The notes under the pieces are model-generated. The model was not told the DNA's origin and ran no database searches. It was given only the letters and a program-made list of their open reading frames with translations. Shown piece after piece: positions 32,241 to 46,400 of a stretch of DNA of 64,000 bases. The stretch lies in contig NC_092671.1 in assembly GCF_964355755.1 (NCBI RefSeq), forward strand, positions 4,971,001 to 5,035,000. The letters are read 5' to 3'. The DNA comes from Antedon mediterranea. Taxonomy: Eukaryota; Echinodermata; Crinoidea; Comatulida; Antedonidae. Numbering within the stretch: the stretch's first letter is position 1; every line of letters begins with the position of its first letter. The translations under genes were made by a program, and so were the position numbers.

Positions 32241-33803
32241 CTATAGTTCATCATGTGCCTTCCCTATAAACTCCAATTTTGATATTATTCCATCACCGTT
32301 GATATCTTGATGTGAAAATACCGCTCGAACTGCATCCTTTGTGGTTAAATCATTGGTACCCTTCTGGATGTAGTAGTAAATCATCTGCAAAAGAAAAACA
32401 AATTGCACATAAATAAGCTAAAGATGGTTCTTATAAAGGGGTTGTTTGGTTCTCCTGCTGTATAGTCAACATATATGTATAATCAAGTAAAAGTCCTGTA
32501 AGACCGAATTCTAGCTGAGGAGTCGATTACATTTATGTACATGCGAAGTCCACACAGAGGATCATTGTTAAAACCCGCAACTAATGTCGAACGAATTCCT
32601 TCAATTCATTGCTGTATTTTTTTTTTATACTAGGTGACCTCTTAAGAGGGCCCAGGATCATGATTAGTACACCAGGAGGGAGAGGATCCCCTTCTCTTTT
32701 TGAATATTGTAGGCCTATTGAGTTTTATATTCAATTAATCAAAATATGTGAATATCAAGAATAATGCAGAACAATAATTTGATTAAATAGAGTTAAATAA
32801 AAAAAAAAAGCAAAGCTTGTGAGAGGCAGCCTATAAGCCAAGGGAAAACAAACAATGGACCAGAAACAGGAATAAAAAAATTGTACACATAAGCAATGTT
32901 TGGTACACAGGAACGGGCAAAACATTGCTTAAGGTCAATGATCTGTATGGGCGTATATAATATCATGTCAGCCCAATTTTTTCAGGAATTCACCCTCATA
33001 CACAAACTAACACACACACCACCACACACTGCATTATAAAAATCATTCCAAGTAATATATCACCTCTTTCATGGTTATATGGCCATCATTATTACTATCC
33101 ATAACATAAAATTTTCTTAGTCTTGGAGCTTCATCTCGAATTTCCAGAAGCTCAAAATGGTAAATTACAGTTGTATCGTCAAATGGAACCATTGATGATC
33201 CTGAAAATATTGAAAAAAAAGCTATAAGTTTAAAGAAAACTGACAAAATTCTGTTTTTTTATTCCATCAGACATTTTTTAAACTGTAATGATATTAATAT
33301 AACAATAATATATCAATACGACTATGGTCTACTTGCATGAACAAATTAATGTAATGTTATGTAAACCTACCTGAAATACCTCCCTTCTGTAGTGGACCAG
33401 GTGGAATGGTTACCTCTCTTTTCTCTCCAACACACATATCTTCTAGGCCTTGTTCCCATCCTAACATTGCAAGGTGTTGTCCTAATCGCACTTGCTTAGG
33501 GTGACCACTTTCGAGCCTTTTAACATAAAACCATTATAGAAATAATATGTTCTTCATAATTTATAGCCACAAAAAAAATGAATTGTAAATGGTTACTTAC
33601 GACGAATCAAACTGCTTTCCATTTTCTTGGTTGATACCTATGTAATGTAACACTAAAAGGTCCCCAGACTCACTCCTCACTTCACAATCAGACGGGCGGT
33701 ACAGAATCTCTATCCTAACTTCATTTTCAGTATTCATGGCTGAGAGAAAAGATATAAACAAAAAGCATGTACAACACTGAAGATAAATATAATAACTCGC
33801 CAT
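32241..33803 (-). CDS. FKBP14: FKBP14-like ER peptidyl-prolyl isomerase with two EF-hands
   Basis: Four exons on the minus strand: 33601-33803 (ATG at 33801-33803), 33371-33516, 33064-33200 and 32241-32384. GT-AG joins give 209 residues (FKBP14 is ~211). The signal peptide is MASYYIYLQCCTCFLFISFL and nearby residues. The FKBP domain (~30-140) contains GDLLVLHYIG, GKQFDSS, GWEQGLEDMCVGEKREVTIP and FELLEI. Two EF-hand loops follow, DSNNDGHITMKE and DINGDGIISKLE, both with good calcium-ligand positions. The protein ends HDEL, the ER retrieval signal. Such enzymes isomerise prolines in folding ER clients, notably procollagens. The frame is open far upstream of the chosen ATG, but only this start gives a signal peptide and the family length. 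Confidence 0.93.
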
Positions 33804-34429
33804 GGTTTGTATTAGTTTAGAATAAATATCGATAATGATGACGTGTGCAGCTATTTTAATAGGTGTACTAAAAACATTTTGTATGCTTTTATTGTTTACT
33901 ACTAGACTTCGCTGGAACACGATAACCTTTGAACCTTCATTCAAAAGGAATATCTTTATCCGAGCTATCGAACCGATCCGAATATTACCGAACACGTGTA
34001 GTAGTAGTTTTAGTACACACAAAATGTGCGGCTTTTCTCGTTTTATCTGAATGTTATACCTTTTAAGCATATTATCAATTATTGTAGACTACGAATGTCA
34101 AAAAATGAAAACCGTTATTATAGAAAAAGTACGTACACAACACGTACGTAACATCGAAGTTGCTCTGAAAAATGAGTTTTGACCAATCGCATTGTTCGTC
34201 ACATTGTGACGTCATTTAAGAAGAAACTTTCCTCCAACAAAATTATCGTCTGCTGGCCTTTCCATTTAAATTCTCACGGAAAAAGATTTGAATTAATTTT
34301 ATTTATGACCATGTTATGACACTACAGAAAAGGTAAGATCAATTTAGCTTTTTAATTAATATTCGTTAGACACAATTATAATTTAGTGATTCAATTTATT
34401 ACTTTAAAAAACATGTTTTGTATGCTTTT

Positions 34430-34510
34430 CATGCCATGGTGGCCGAGGCTAAGTTTATCTGCCTGCTCTTGCTAACCACCAGGAACAAGTTCCACACCCT
34501 GGTCCTCCTC
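34430..34510 (+). repeat. tRNA-like SINE relic
   Basis: GGTGGCCGAGGCTAAGTTTA resembles the A-box region of Leu/Ser tRNAs. A degenerate B-box-like GTTCCACACCC follows 40 bp later. The acceptor stem is absent, so it is not a functional tRNA gene. Confidence 0.3.
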
Positions 34511-36370
34511 TAGTAGGCCTAAAGTATATTTTGTATCCTAACTCTTAAAAATCACCTTACCCATAGCCTTTTAGTAAATAATTTAGTCTATCATAATCAA
34601 TATTAATATGTAATCATTTCAATTTATTATTAATTTTAGTACTGTGGGTGGTTCATGTCAAAATATGTTTGAAACCTGACCAACAAACTGGCTCAACCAT
34701 ACTTGCCTCTCCATCTTGACAGAACAACGCTTATTGAGAATTATGAAAACAACTAAACTCAAAATATAAAGACATTTTTGACACAAATATATATTTTATA
34801 TTTTTTTTTATTTTGAAAAGTCCATAATCCTTTTTCACGCTATCATGCATTGACTGTTGTCAATTAAATAATATAATCTATTATCATTCATACACTTAGT
34901 ATATTCCTGCTCAAATCAACTTATTCATGATCACCCTAAACCCACAACCAAACTTGAACTTAAGTTTTTGCTCAAACCTTAATTAACATTGAATATTCTA
35001 CCACCTAGCACAATGCTTTATACCACAAACGTTTTGACACACTGATTTTGTTTTGAATTACCTTTAAATATTTCTGTTGATTTTTTATCACTAAAATGCA
35101 TCATCACACATAATGTCACATAGCAATGGATAGCAAAGGATAACACAAAAATATAAATTTTAAGATCTATCACCCCCTCAGCATGCAAACAATGTTAAAG
35201 CTAACATACTTTCAAAACGCAAAATGCTATAAAATTTCCATAATTTTATAAACGAACAACTGATAAGTTTACACTCAGTTTTAATTTTATCACGCATGCA
35301 CTAATTTTCATCCAACATATATCAAAAATTAAATTTAAATATTCTCAAAATTATTCTAAATAGCTGAAATGGGGATTTGGATATTACAATCACTATCCAC
35401 TAATTTAACCAATCTCAAAATCAAACCTCTGCATAATTACGCATTCTTTAGCCTTTCATTAAGCATTTTTTAAGTCATTCCAACCATTTGTAACGCTAGT
35501 TTTCAAAGATGGCCTAAAACGCAAGGCGGCCTAATATTGAGAAATTAATATGTTTTCCTAGACAAATTATTTAATCATTTTTCTGAAATTATGCATGCAC
35601 TGATCCAATCACACCAGATATTGTACATTTTTTGAATTTTTTTGAATTTCAACCATCGTTAAAGTTCCAGTTTAGCCCAAATTGAGTTTATCTAGTTTGT
35701 ATACTTCTTTACCACGAAAGGGCACTAGCCAATCAAATGACACCAAATCTAAGGAATCCAAGTAGAGCCAGGTAATTGGAGTGAATCTACATCAACATTT
35801 TTGGCTACATATTTATCTATATTGTGCAAAATAATTAACTTTTAACACACGTTTACAGTTTTAAAATTTAAAACTGCATTTCTTGAAGTGACAATGTTTT
35901 CTTACTATATAACATCAGCAAAAGTTGTTACATCACCATACATCTTTTTCTCACACAAATGAACACTGAACTATTTAAGACTGGTGCTCAAAGATAAATT
36001 ATGCTCGTATATAAATTACATCTATTTTTGGCGTATTTACATTGTTTCATTGCAAAATGTTTTTTAAAATCTATGTTTTACAGCAAAGTAAAACCATCCA
36101 CGTTCAGTTATGACATCATTCAAAATAAACCAATCAGCAACAAGCAAGTACCTCATAAATCATTCACTACTGCAAATACATATCTTAATTCTTAACACAT
36201 GCTAACATACCAATTCCTTTAAAATATTTTTTACAAATGGCTGTAATTATTACATATTCAACTGCTTTATATTAATTTGAAGGTAGGGTCCTATCTCATA
36301 CAGTACCTATTGGAACATATATGAAAAGTATTTATTAAAGATCTGTCTAGACTATAAAACTAATTTGAAA

Positions 36371-36476
36371 AGTATGATGAGCCCAAATATGGTAGTGATA
36401 TGATGTCATAGTGTCCACATATGGGCACATCACATTTTTTTTATCACAAAGTTTGATAGTGTAGACAGAGCTTTAC
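36371..36476 (+). repeat. MITE copy of the 4566/10156 family
   Basis: Shares GATATGATGTCATAGTGTCC and AAGTTTGATAGTGTAGACAG with the other copies and ends in GAGCTTTA. Confidence 0.55.
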
Positions 36477-37425
36477 AGTTCTCCTATGAACCATAGTACC
36501 ATGTCATGTAGTCATGGAGCCAAACTATGGCTTAAGCTGCCAACGTGGTGTTGTAGTAGGACGTAATGCCTATATAGAACAAGTTGCTTATACAAAATGA
36601 AACGAGAGAGTAATAATAGCATAATTTCATATGTACTACTAATACTGTGTAAATACTTCAAGGACTGACTATTCTATATTATAGAATGTGTTATATAATA
36701 TCATATTTATCAATAATAAGCTGTGTATATGTGCATAAGATATTTTTTACAATGTGTTAATTATTATCCTATTAATGTTCACAGTTTCCTAATAGTCAGA
36801 AACACTGAATTTGTAATTTTTCTTATCATCTTAATTCAAAACTTTTAAACCAAAATAGAGGAAACAAATATTCTAATTACTTTAAAAAAAAGTCAAATGT
36901 TTTTGTTACCAATCAAAATTAATTTTCGTTTTTGGATACTCCCATTAAACAAATAATTCTACCTAAAATAATTTTGTAAACAAATTGTTTAAAAGAACCA
37001 AAAAAATGTATATAATATACAGGAAAAATATATACTTATGAACATGGAAATCTAGTAGTACAATTGAGGGAATTCATACAAACAGCTAGTTAATTAATCT
37101 AAAATATTAATTAATGATAATGTTCCAAGTAATGAATAAACACATTTCTGAGTAAGTAGCATGATCTTAATACATATTGAATATGTTGTCTTGTTAGTAT
37201 TAATGTGACTATCCACTAACACAATAATTATATCATGAAATAGTGAGGGGTACACTGTGACCTCTTTCACCTCATAGACTATCAGTAAATGTAAATAACG
37301 ACACAACAATCATCTCTCTCACTTATATTATACAATATATATATCATAATATTCACGATATGCATTAAGTAAACAGAAAATCAAATCTATCAAAATATAT
37401 ATAAATTATTTTTTCTTGTCATCGT

Positions 37426-40400
37426 CTAATGTCTTGTGCCTGACCAGTCTTGGTCTTCATCAGCAAGAAGAGCTTGTACCGTCAAATGGATATTGTCTTC
37501 AAACTTTGTCAACAATCGGCTGTTTTGTTCTCGGTTTCCGAATCCCATTTCCAGAAGTTGATCCATGGCGGACGTGTAGTGCACTTGGTCACGAGTGAAG
37601 TTGCGAGCTGGTTTCTCGTCCTGTAACAGAAATGTAACCATTTAAGATATAATAAGCCAAGATTATAAAGTGCAAATTGAAGTTCTGGCCAATGAGTCTT
37701 AAACCTGCTCTGGTTTCAGCTTTTCAAATAAAATTGTGTCTTGTGTTATTTGTGGTTACATACCAATTGAGTAAAAATTAAAACTGGTTGTCTTGAAACA
37801 TGGTGGAAAACTATATACTTACACAAGCCTGTTGTGTTCCAAACAAAGCTTGAACGGAGCTAGCAGCCCCATCATAGACCTGTTTGGCGATGATACTAGC
37901 AATCGAAGCGGCACGCACTGTAGCAACACTACAAAAGAAAAGGAAAAATACAATATTAGTCCATGAATGAATCTGTTTCATTTAATATTTATATGTGATT
38001 CATATTCGTATATATATTGTTTCCATGTTGTTGGTAATTTTGGAATTGTATGTACTCTCCATTCATTTTTGCCGGTCACTTGTAATTTATGATTGCAGAT
38101 TTGTTATGTAGTATATATGTAGTCATTTTAAAATAAACATACCCAAGTAAGTCCATTGGGTCATGTTCATCATACACATCTCGTCTTGCTTCGTTAACTG
38201 TTGATATTCCCTCATCTTGGGGATTCTCCTCGTTGTTTTCATCATCATTGTTTTCATCCTCCTCTTCATTATTGTCATCTTCCTCGTCATCGTTATTATC
38301 AGTTGTTTCGCTATCATCATCGCTCGATCCTTGCATGTTTTCAGTCGTCTCGGCCGTATCATGGAAAGTTTCTTCTTCTTCTTGTAAGATTTCAGTAATA
38401 GCACCCTCAACATTTTTCACTTCTTCAGGCACCTAAAAAAAGCATCAATCCATCATAAAATATTACAAGAGAAATCATACTCTATTGTATCTAAAACAAT
38501 TAAAGGCTTTCAAACTATGGCATACACAAATATGCATGCTTTCCATACTATACCTGTGTACCCTTTTTCCCTGTTCGGTTGTTACTGTCAATCTGACAAT
38601 CCATTTTTTCTATGTTATGCCTTTCATACCTAATATCATCTATGGGATGCAGTTGGTGCCAAAATTGTTCAGAAAAATATAGTATAGAATGAATGATATC
38701 TTACAATTATATCCTCAATAATAATATTACTCTTTCTCTGGTGCAGTTGTGCATCATTGATTATTAGCGTAGCAGGAGTAACAATAGGAGTCAATGGAAC
38801 TGTATAAATGTCTTGTGATGTGCAGAGGATCTCATCAACATCTTTTACGGGTAGCTCTATGACCTCTGTGCTGTCGGTGGTGCATGCTGATGCGCTTTGA
38901 GATCTAACCATTGAAGATCCAGCCTAAGTAGTCAAAATAAATATTTACTGAAGTAAGTAAATAGTTTGTAACAATTTTGAAATGCATTTTGTTTAGGTTT
39001 TAGATATTAACACATGCATTGTTACAGCTATATTTTTCAAAAAACAGAGTTTTCTTATTGTAAGGTCCCAAAAATGCAAATACATTGTAAAACCAGACTT
39101 TAGGGAAAGACTGACATTTTGGGCTAACACTAAATCATGCACTTGCCTGAGAGGTAACAGAGTCCCTTCTGATAGTCATAGATGATGTGATTGGAATATC
39201 GGTGTTGAAACAATCTGGCAGAGGTACAACAATAAAATCCTCTAGTAAATCCTCTGAGCAAGTGCTTAAAACATCACAATCATCTGAAATACAACAAAAT
39301 ATAGAATTAATATACTAGTCATGTTAATGTCAGTTAAAACTGTTATTGAGAGACTCTTTCCAGCTTGGTTTCTTCTATCATTCTGAATTTTTTTTTCACT
39401 TTGTGCCTTCCATACTTATCATATTCAAAGATATAATCAATTTTCTTTATTACTTACTGTGATTATCAATATTGCCAGTCTCGCCTTTTTCAGAGCTGAT
39501 TATTTCCAGTTCATCAGTAGCTAGTAAGATAAAAAAAAATTGAAAAAAGTTATTGAGAGCATAATGTTAAAAAGTTCCTTACAAAGATGTTTTTGATTAG
39601 ATGACTAACCCAGATCCTGGCTACAATACCAGTGCTTGTGTTTATCTTATTCAGAGCTTTCAGTCTTGACAATCAAAGCTTTAGTATAGTACCATTCTGG
39701 TTTACTCTTTCTTTCTGGAGTAAATCCAGATTTTTGTTGGCATGGTGGTCCTATAGAAAATTGAAATCTCCCCAATATAATAGACTTACCAGGTGTGCTA
39801 TCATCTGCCTTAGCTGCCTCTTCTTCGACAATGTTTGGGTCAGATTTGGTTTCAGTCTCACCCTCAAGGTCAAACACGCACGTATCTGGCAGAGTAAACT
39901 GTTGCTCATTCGCTTGTGGGACAGGTGATATGCAAGGAGTCAAACCTGAAACAACAACACAAGATGTTCTTTCATCAAATTATCAGAATATTCAAAATAA
40001 TTTACATAAAAACTCACAAATTAAAATATAAGTGGTTTTCAAAGTTTGTGTTACTTCTTGAGTTATTACTCTTCTCAGAGGTTAAACGGACCATGTTGGT
40101 TTATCCAGGTAGGTTAGGCATGCAATAGATTGTAGGTAGATTTTAGGATTCTTGTGAGGGAATCTCAAAGAGGCTTTTATAGGTATAGTAAAGCTCCTGG
40201 GCCTTTTTTTAGGGAGAATTTGGTAACAATCTTAACTCATTGACTATTAATTAGACATTATTTCAATCATGGAGGAAATATTTCCTCCATATTTTGATGC
40301 ACATACAAGAACTCACCAATTGGAGTATTGTTAGGAGTAGCAGTCGATGCTGGTCTGCCACCACTCTCATTTCTGTCTGTAATTTTCAACATTTCAAATG

Positions 40401-43400
40401 AGAGGATGTCTTGGGCAGTTAGGAGTTCAGACGATACCACCTGTGTTGTCTCTTGTGGGCTGATCTGAAGACGTGCAACCGCTGTTGCTGCCAGGTCAGT
40501 ATCCGTATCCCTAATAGACTCGTCAATAGTCTATGTGGAATAAAAGAAGAATTAAGAATGTATTGGGCCTTATGGACATTCATCAGCTATCATTTGAATA
40601 ACTGAATTATAGTTGCATTTTATACTAAGATGTTCGTCTGATCTTAGTATGTGCCTCAATTTCCTAGTGTGCGATTTTGGCAATAAAAACCATCACCAAA
40701 TATTAGTCTCTACCTATAATACACAGTCATATCTTAACCTATGGTATGTAATGGACATATTAAGCATTAAGTGGTGTTGCAGTAGAAACTGAAAAAAAAA
40801 AAAAATTCTATGCAACAATAACAGTAACGTACCAGATTGCGTTGCACATCCTGTTTTACTATCACTGGTTCAACAACCTCTTCCTTGACCTCCAAAATCT
40901 CTTGAGGATCCACTACTATACGACACCAGACACGCTGTCCAAATTGCTGGCTACGGCCACGGTGAGTCAAACGCCAGTGGCTCTCGTAATCGCCTGGTGA
41001 AATTGGCGCTAGAAACTCGACACTGACACACCCTTCTTCATTGGTTTTCAAGGACGGGACATTGACGAGTGGAGTTGAGATTAGAGGAATGTTACCCCAC
41101 TGATATTGCAACTGTTGAAATAGAATGAAATTCTAAGGTTTATTTTTACAAACAACCAGTGGCCAACATCATACCAATCAAACAGTAACTATATAATGCA
41201 TAAATTGACCAATCATAGATGGATACATTGCTAGTACAGTAGAACCTATGTTAAGGTGATATCTTTACGATCCAACAAAGTGTCCCCGTAATAATATTAG
41301 AGGCGTTTCCCCTGAATAAGGGTTGGCCATATTTCCTATCATGTCATGAGAAGTGTCCCCTAAATATTGGTTTCTACCAGAATAGAGGTGTCCCGAAGTG
41401 GTGCTACATTACTACCAATCACTAAACTACATACCTGTGTAAGGGTATCCCAGTTCACATCACCTGTGTTCTTAATAGTCCAGTTCTTAATGAACTTAGT
41501 GCCTGGTTGTAGATGGCTGCCATCTGGTATGTTAGCATGAGCAACAAACACAGCATCCATTTTACTATAAAAAAAAAATTTCACAAAATTAAAAGAAAAT
41601 AATTTTGTATTGTATTTTATTGCTATTTAGAAGGATTGCCAATAGTTTTATTATGTTTCCTTAAGACGAAAAATGTTTTGACTTTTATTACATTTATTTT
41701 TCAACAAAAACATCAGGGACTTATAAAGAGTCAATGAAGCTCTCTGGCTGAGCAATAAGTCAGAAGTCCCGGCTTCAAAATTTAATCCAAGAAAGAATTG
41801 GCAAACTTACCTCATATGGGATTTTCCCTCATCCAACTCTGTAGTTGCACTGTCCACTATGATCCGAACTTTCTTCTCAGAGAACTGTTCAATTTTCTCA
41901 CGTTTTGTGGGTGAAAGGCCAACACAGATCTCCGCTTGTCGCTTCATCTTTTTCATCTTTAGTTTTTTAGCTTTTTCTGCTTTTCGGGCAGCTCTCTGTT
42001 CTCTTTTCCTTAGCCTGATAAAATAGAAACAAATACTGTAAAACAAATCCTTTAGAACAAAGTTATATACAAAACAATTGATGAAAAAGAGTGGAATATT
42101 GTTGATATTGGTCCTGAACTGAAAACAATCAGGCTGACTCAGAATGGTTTCCAGAATACTTTTAGTACATTTTCTAGTTTTGTCTGTATATTCCGTACCT
42201 TTCCTCGTAAGACTCTCCATATATGGAATGCTTGATGAGTGGTGCTCGTTTCCCGTCATAACGCAGTCCGACTCCTGACACCGGCCGTCTGATTTTCACA
42301 AACACATGATCAGGGTTATGTATGGAATCAATCAACTCGCACGTTTCACAAAGATCAAAGTCTTCACAATTACTGCAGAAAAAAAAATACTTGTAAATAT
42401 TACTTATCTTAAAACTTGGTTCGCTCCTGGATGCAACATAAGGATGTAGATGCAATAATTTGACAAATAAGCAACGACCCATCCATGCATATCTGAGGTC
42501 AAATTATTCGCATTGTACCTAAGTTAATAGTGACCTTTTTCATAGCAGCTGCTGTATAGGTTTTTCGAATGTTATCTTACTACAATGCTTACTGTACTCA
42601 CCCACATTTGTAGCGAATACCAACGATTTGATTATTACATCCATCACAGATAATACCTCTATGAATGCATATTACTGCAATTAAAAAATAATTTTTATAT
42701 GAATTGAGGATAATGTATTGGATGTAAAACAATTAAATCCAAGCCAAGGCTTTTATTTAAGTGTACATAGTGGTGGAACCAAACAGGAATAGATTTTATA
42801 TCAAATCTATTCAAGGTGAAACAAAACAGGAAAGAAATCATGAAAATTAAAACTCGCCACAGATTCAGGATGAGCCAATTAATCTTAGTTTCTAGTTCAG
42901 TCATAAGACCTATCTGGGAAAACTGACAGCCTTGAATATACAAACCATAAACAATGCATGAATGTACCACTTTACAACCAGTATAATCTTAATAACACTA
43001 CCTAAACACTATCAGTGCCACATTGAAACAAAATTGTATAATAGTAGAGCAGTTAATGACATGAGCTGTGCATTTTATTACCAAAGCATGAAACTTGGCA
43101 CAAAGTTTCTTTGATGTATATAGATTCAAAATATCGGGGGGTGCCAAGTGTCCAACGTCCGGTATGGCGGCCATCTTGATTTCAAAATGGCCACCATAAA
43201 AACAAAAAATGTTCATATCTGGGAAACTATACACATTAGAGACTTAATTCTGGTCTCAAATTCTTCACAAACTATATATTTCTATTTGCTCTAATGAAAA
43301 GTTTCGTCCAAAAATGACCGGAAATGACGTTTCTTACAGTTTGACCTTTGACCTCGTATTTGTATATCTCTGTAACTACTGGTCATTTTCAATTGATTTT

Positions 43401-46400
43401 GGTGTCACTTTGTTCAGAATAAATACATTTATATTTGTAGTAATGGAACATTTTCACATAAAATGACCGGAAATACAATTTATGACCTTTGACATTAATT
43501 TATTGATTTTTAATTATGTGAATATACTGTAGGTGGTTTTTGTTGGTCTAAAGTGCACCTAATTTTGAACTTTAACCTGATAGGCGTAATTATATTAAAT
43601 GATTAATGGACTTAAATTGTATATAGTACATAAAATTGGTAAACATTGTGCTTGGTGGTACCATTAGTTCAATGATGTTGGCACCTTCTGATTCGCTAAA
43701 AGTTTTAATAGTTTGACAGAGGAAATAACATACATGTTATTGAATACCGTAAAACCTCGAAAAGGTGATAGTATGAGCTTCTTTTCGAGACAGTCTGTAT
43801 TTGATTGTCAAATGAATATAGTATGATGATCGTGTTTATATCAATATATTATTAATGACCTTACAAAGAACCCTTTCTATTTCAACAATTAAGCCATAGT
43901 TATTCTACAATTTATTGTTTTCCAAGTGGTAGGCCTATTTTGATTGCATCTTATTTTTGTATGCTTCCTCGGTTAATATGGTCCTAACCCTCCTTCTTTG
44001 TCTGTAGATGATCTTATACCCCATTCTTTGTCTGTGGATGGTCTTTACCCGCTTCTGTGTCTGTTGATGGTATTATTACACCCCTTTCTTTATGTATGGA
44101 TGGTCTTACACCCATTTCTTTGTCTGTGGATGGTCCTACACTCCCTTCTTTGTCTGTGGATGGTCCTACACCCCTTCTTTTTCTGTGGATGGTCCTACAC
44201 CCCCTTCTTTGTCTGTGGATAGTCTTATGCACCTTTCTTTGTCTGTGGATGGTCTTACACACCTTTCTTTGTCTGTGGACGGTCTTATACCCCTTTCTTT
44301 GTCTGTGGATGGTCTTATACCCCTTCTGTGTCTGTTGATGGTATTACAACCCTTTCTTTGTCTGTTGATGGTATTACACCCCTTTCTTTGTCTGTGAATG
44401 GTTCTACACCCCTTCTTTGTCTGTGGATGGTCTTACACCCCTGTCTTTGTCTGTAGATGGTCTTACACTCCCTTCTTTGTATGTGGATGGTCTTACTTAC
44501 ACCCCTTCTTTGTCTGTGGGTGGTCTTACATCCCCTTCTTTGTCTGTGGATGGTCCGATGGTCCTACACCTCCTTTTTTGTCTGTGAATGGTCTTATACC
44601 CCTTCTTTGTCTGTAAGTGGTCCTATACCCCTTTCTTTGTCAGTGGACGGTTCTACACCCCCTTCTTTGTCTGTGGATGGTCTTACACCCCTTTCTCTTT
44701 CTGTGGACGGTCTTATACCCGCTTCTGTGCCTGTGGGTGATCTTATACCCCCTTCTTTGTCTGTTGATGGTATTACACCCCTTTCTTTGTCCGTTGATGG
44801 TATTACACCCCTTTTTTGTATGTGGATGGTCTTATACACCCCTTTCTTTGTGTATGGCTGGTCTTGCACTCCTTTAATTTGTCTGTGGATGGTCTTATAC
44901 CCCTTCTTTGTCTGTAAGTGGTCCTATACCCCTTTCTTTGTCAGTGGTGGATGGTCTTACACCCCCTTCTTTGTCTGTGGACGGTCCTACGCCCCCTTCT
45001 TTGTCTGTGGATGGTCCTATACCCCTTTTTTTGTCAGTGGATGGTCTTATACCCCCTTCTTTGTCTGTGGACGGTCCTACATCCCCTTCTTTGTCTTTAG
45101 ATGGCCTTAGACCCCTTTCTTTGTCTGTGGATGGTCTTATACCTCCTTCTTTGTGTGTGGATGGTCTTACACCCCCTTCTTTGTCTGTGGATGGTCTTAC
45201 ACCCCCTTTTTTGTCTGTGGATGGTCTTATACCTTCTTCTTTGTATGTGGATGGTCTTACAACCCCTTCTTTGTCTGTGGATGGTCTTACACCCCCTTCT
45301 TTGTCTGTGGATGGTCTTACACCCCCTTCTTTGTCTGGACCCACTACTTTGATTGATTAAATTAGACATTGTTTCTTGTATGATTAGGAAACCAAGACCT
45401 TTAAAGTGAAAGTCCACAGGTGGATGCCTAAACAGGTCTTGTACAGAACAGTATATTGTAGGTCCATGTCACTAATTTGAGGATTACTTGAATAATTATA
45501 TTGAGATGTCTTTTACGAATTGATTTAGTTCGGATTTTGCTAAAAAATCAATGACTAGAGAAAATCGAGGAAAAGGATTCAGATGAAATGGAGTACATTT
45601 TTTTAGATGCAACGAAAAAACGATTGACACATCACAGTTTAGCAAACATGTCGGCATAGATGAGCTCAGTGATCTGTCATACTTTATGCCTATCCTATCA
45701 CATCAAAAGTAAAACATTCAGAATCATAATTCCGTGTCATTTATTTCGGTAAAAAAATTAGGTGCATTTATACCAATTTAACCACATACAGTATGTTCAC
45801 ATAATTATATATGTCAAAGGTTATAAATTGTATTTCCAGTCATTTTATGTGAAAATGTTTCATTACTATAAATATAAATGTCTTTATTCTGAACAAAATG
45901 ACACCAAAATCGATTGAAAATGATCAGTAGTTAATGAGATATACAAATAAGAGGTCAAAGGTCAAACTGGAAGAAACGTAATTTTTGGACGAAACTTTTC
46001 ATTAGAGCAAATAGAAATATGTGGTTTGTGAACAATTTAACACCAGAATCAAGTCTCTACTGTTTATAGTTGCCAAGATATGAACACTTTTTGTTTTTAT
46101 GGTGGCCATTTTGAAATCAAGATGGCCGCCATACCGGACGTTGGACACTTGGCACCCCCCGATATTTTGAATCTATATACATCAAAGAATCTTTGTGGAA
46201 AGTTTCATGCTTTGGTAATAAAGTGCACAACTTGGCTATTTTTATGGCGTTAACTGCTCTACTATAAGGGCCGGCTCCATGTATGTTCAAGTCACTGATC
46301 TGTCACTGTATTCACCAAGCTTACCGTAGGCAAAGAGAAACACACTTACAATTTCAAATTTGTTTTTTTAAAATTGGTACTAACCTTGGTTGGATGTTGG

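Larger units (their letters stand above)
33804..37425. other. intergenic/3' UTR stretch between the FKBP14-like gene and NBR1
   Basis: AT-rich, with no supportable gene. The NBR1 3' UTR must begin at its right end; a minus-strand AATAAA is possible near 36328. It also holds a tRNA-like SINE relic (34430-34510) and a MITE copy (36371-36476). Frames at 33835-34050, 36001-36195 and 37094-37309 have no support. Confidence 0.45.

Noticed and set aside
33804-34070. N-terminal extension of the FKBP14-like frame by 89 residues
   Set aside because: It would bury the signal peptide and exceed the family length; the ATG at 33803 fits.
38123-38436. Met/Lys-rich and Ser-rich frames over an NBR1 exon
   Set aside because: Alternative frames and strand of the Asp/Glu/Asn-rich NBR1 exon 16.
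43990-45360. Many long open frames on both strands (up to 217 codons)
   Set aside because: They arise from the 30-bp minisatellite, whose period is a multiple of three. All translate to simple 10-residue repeats, and the region is inside an NBR1 intron.
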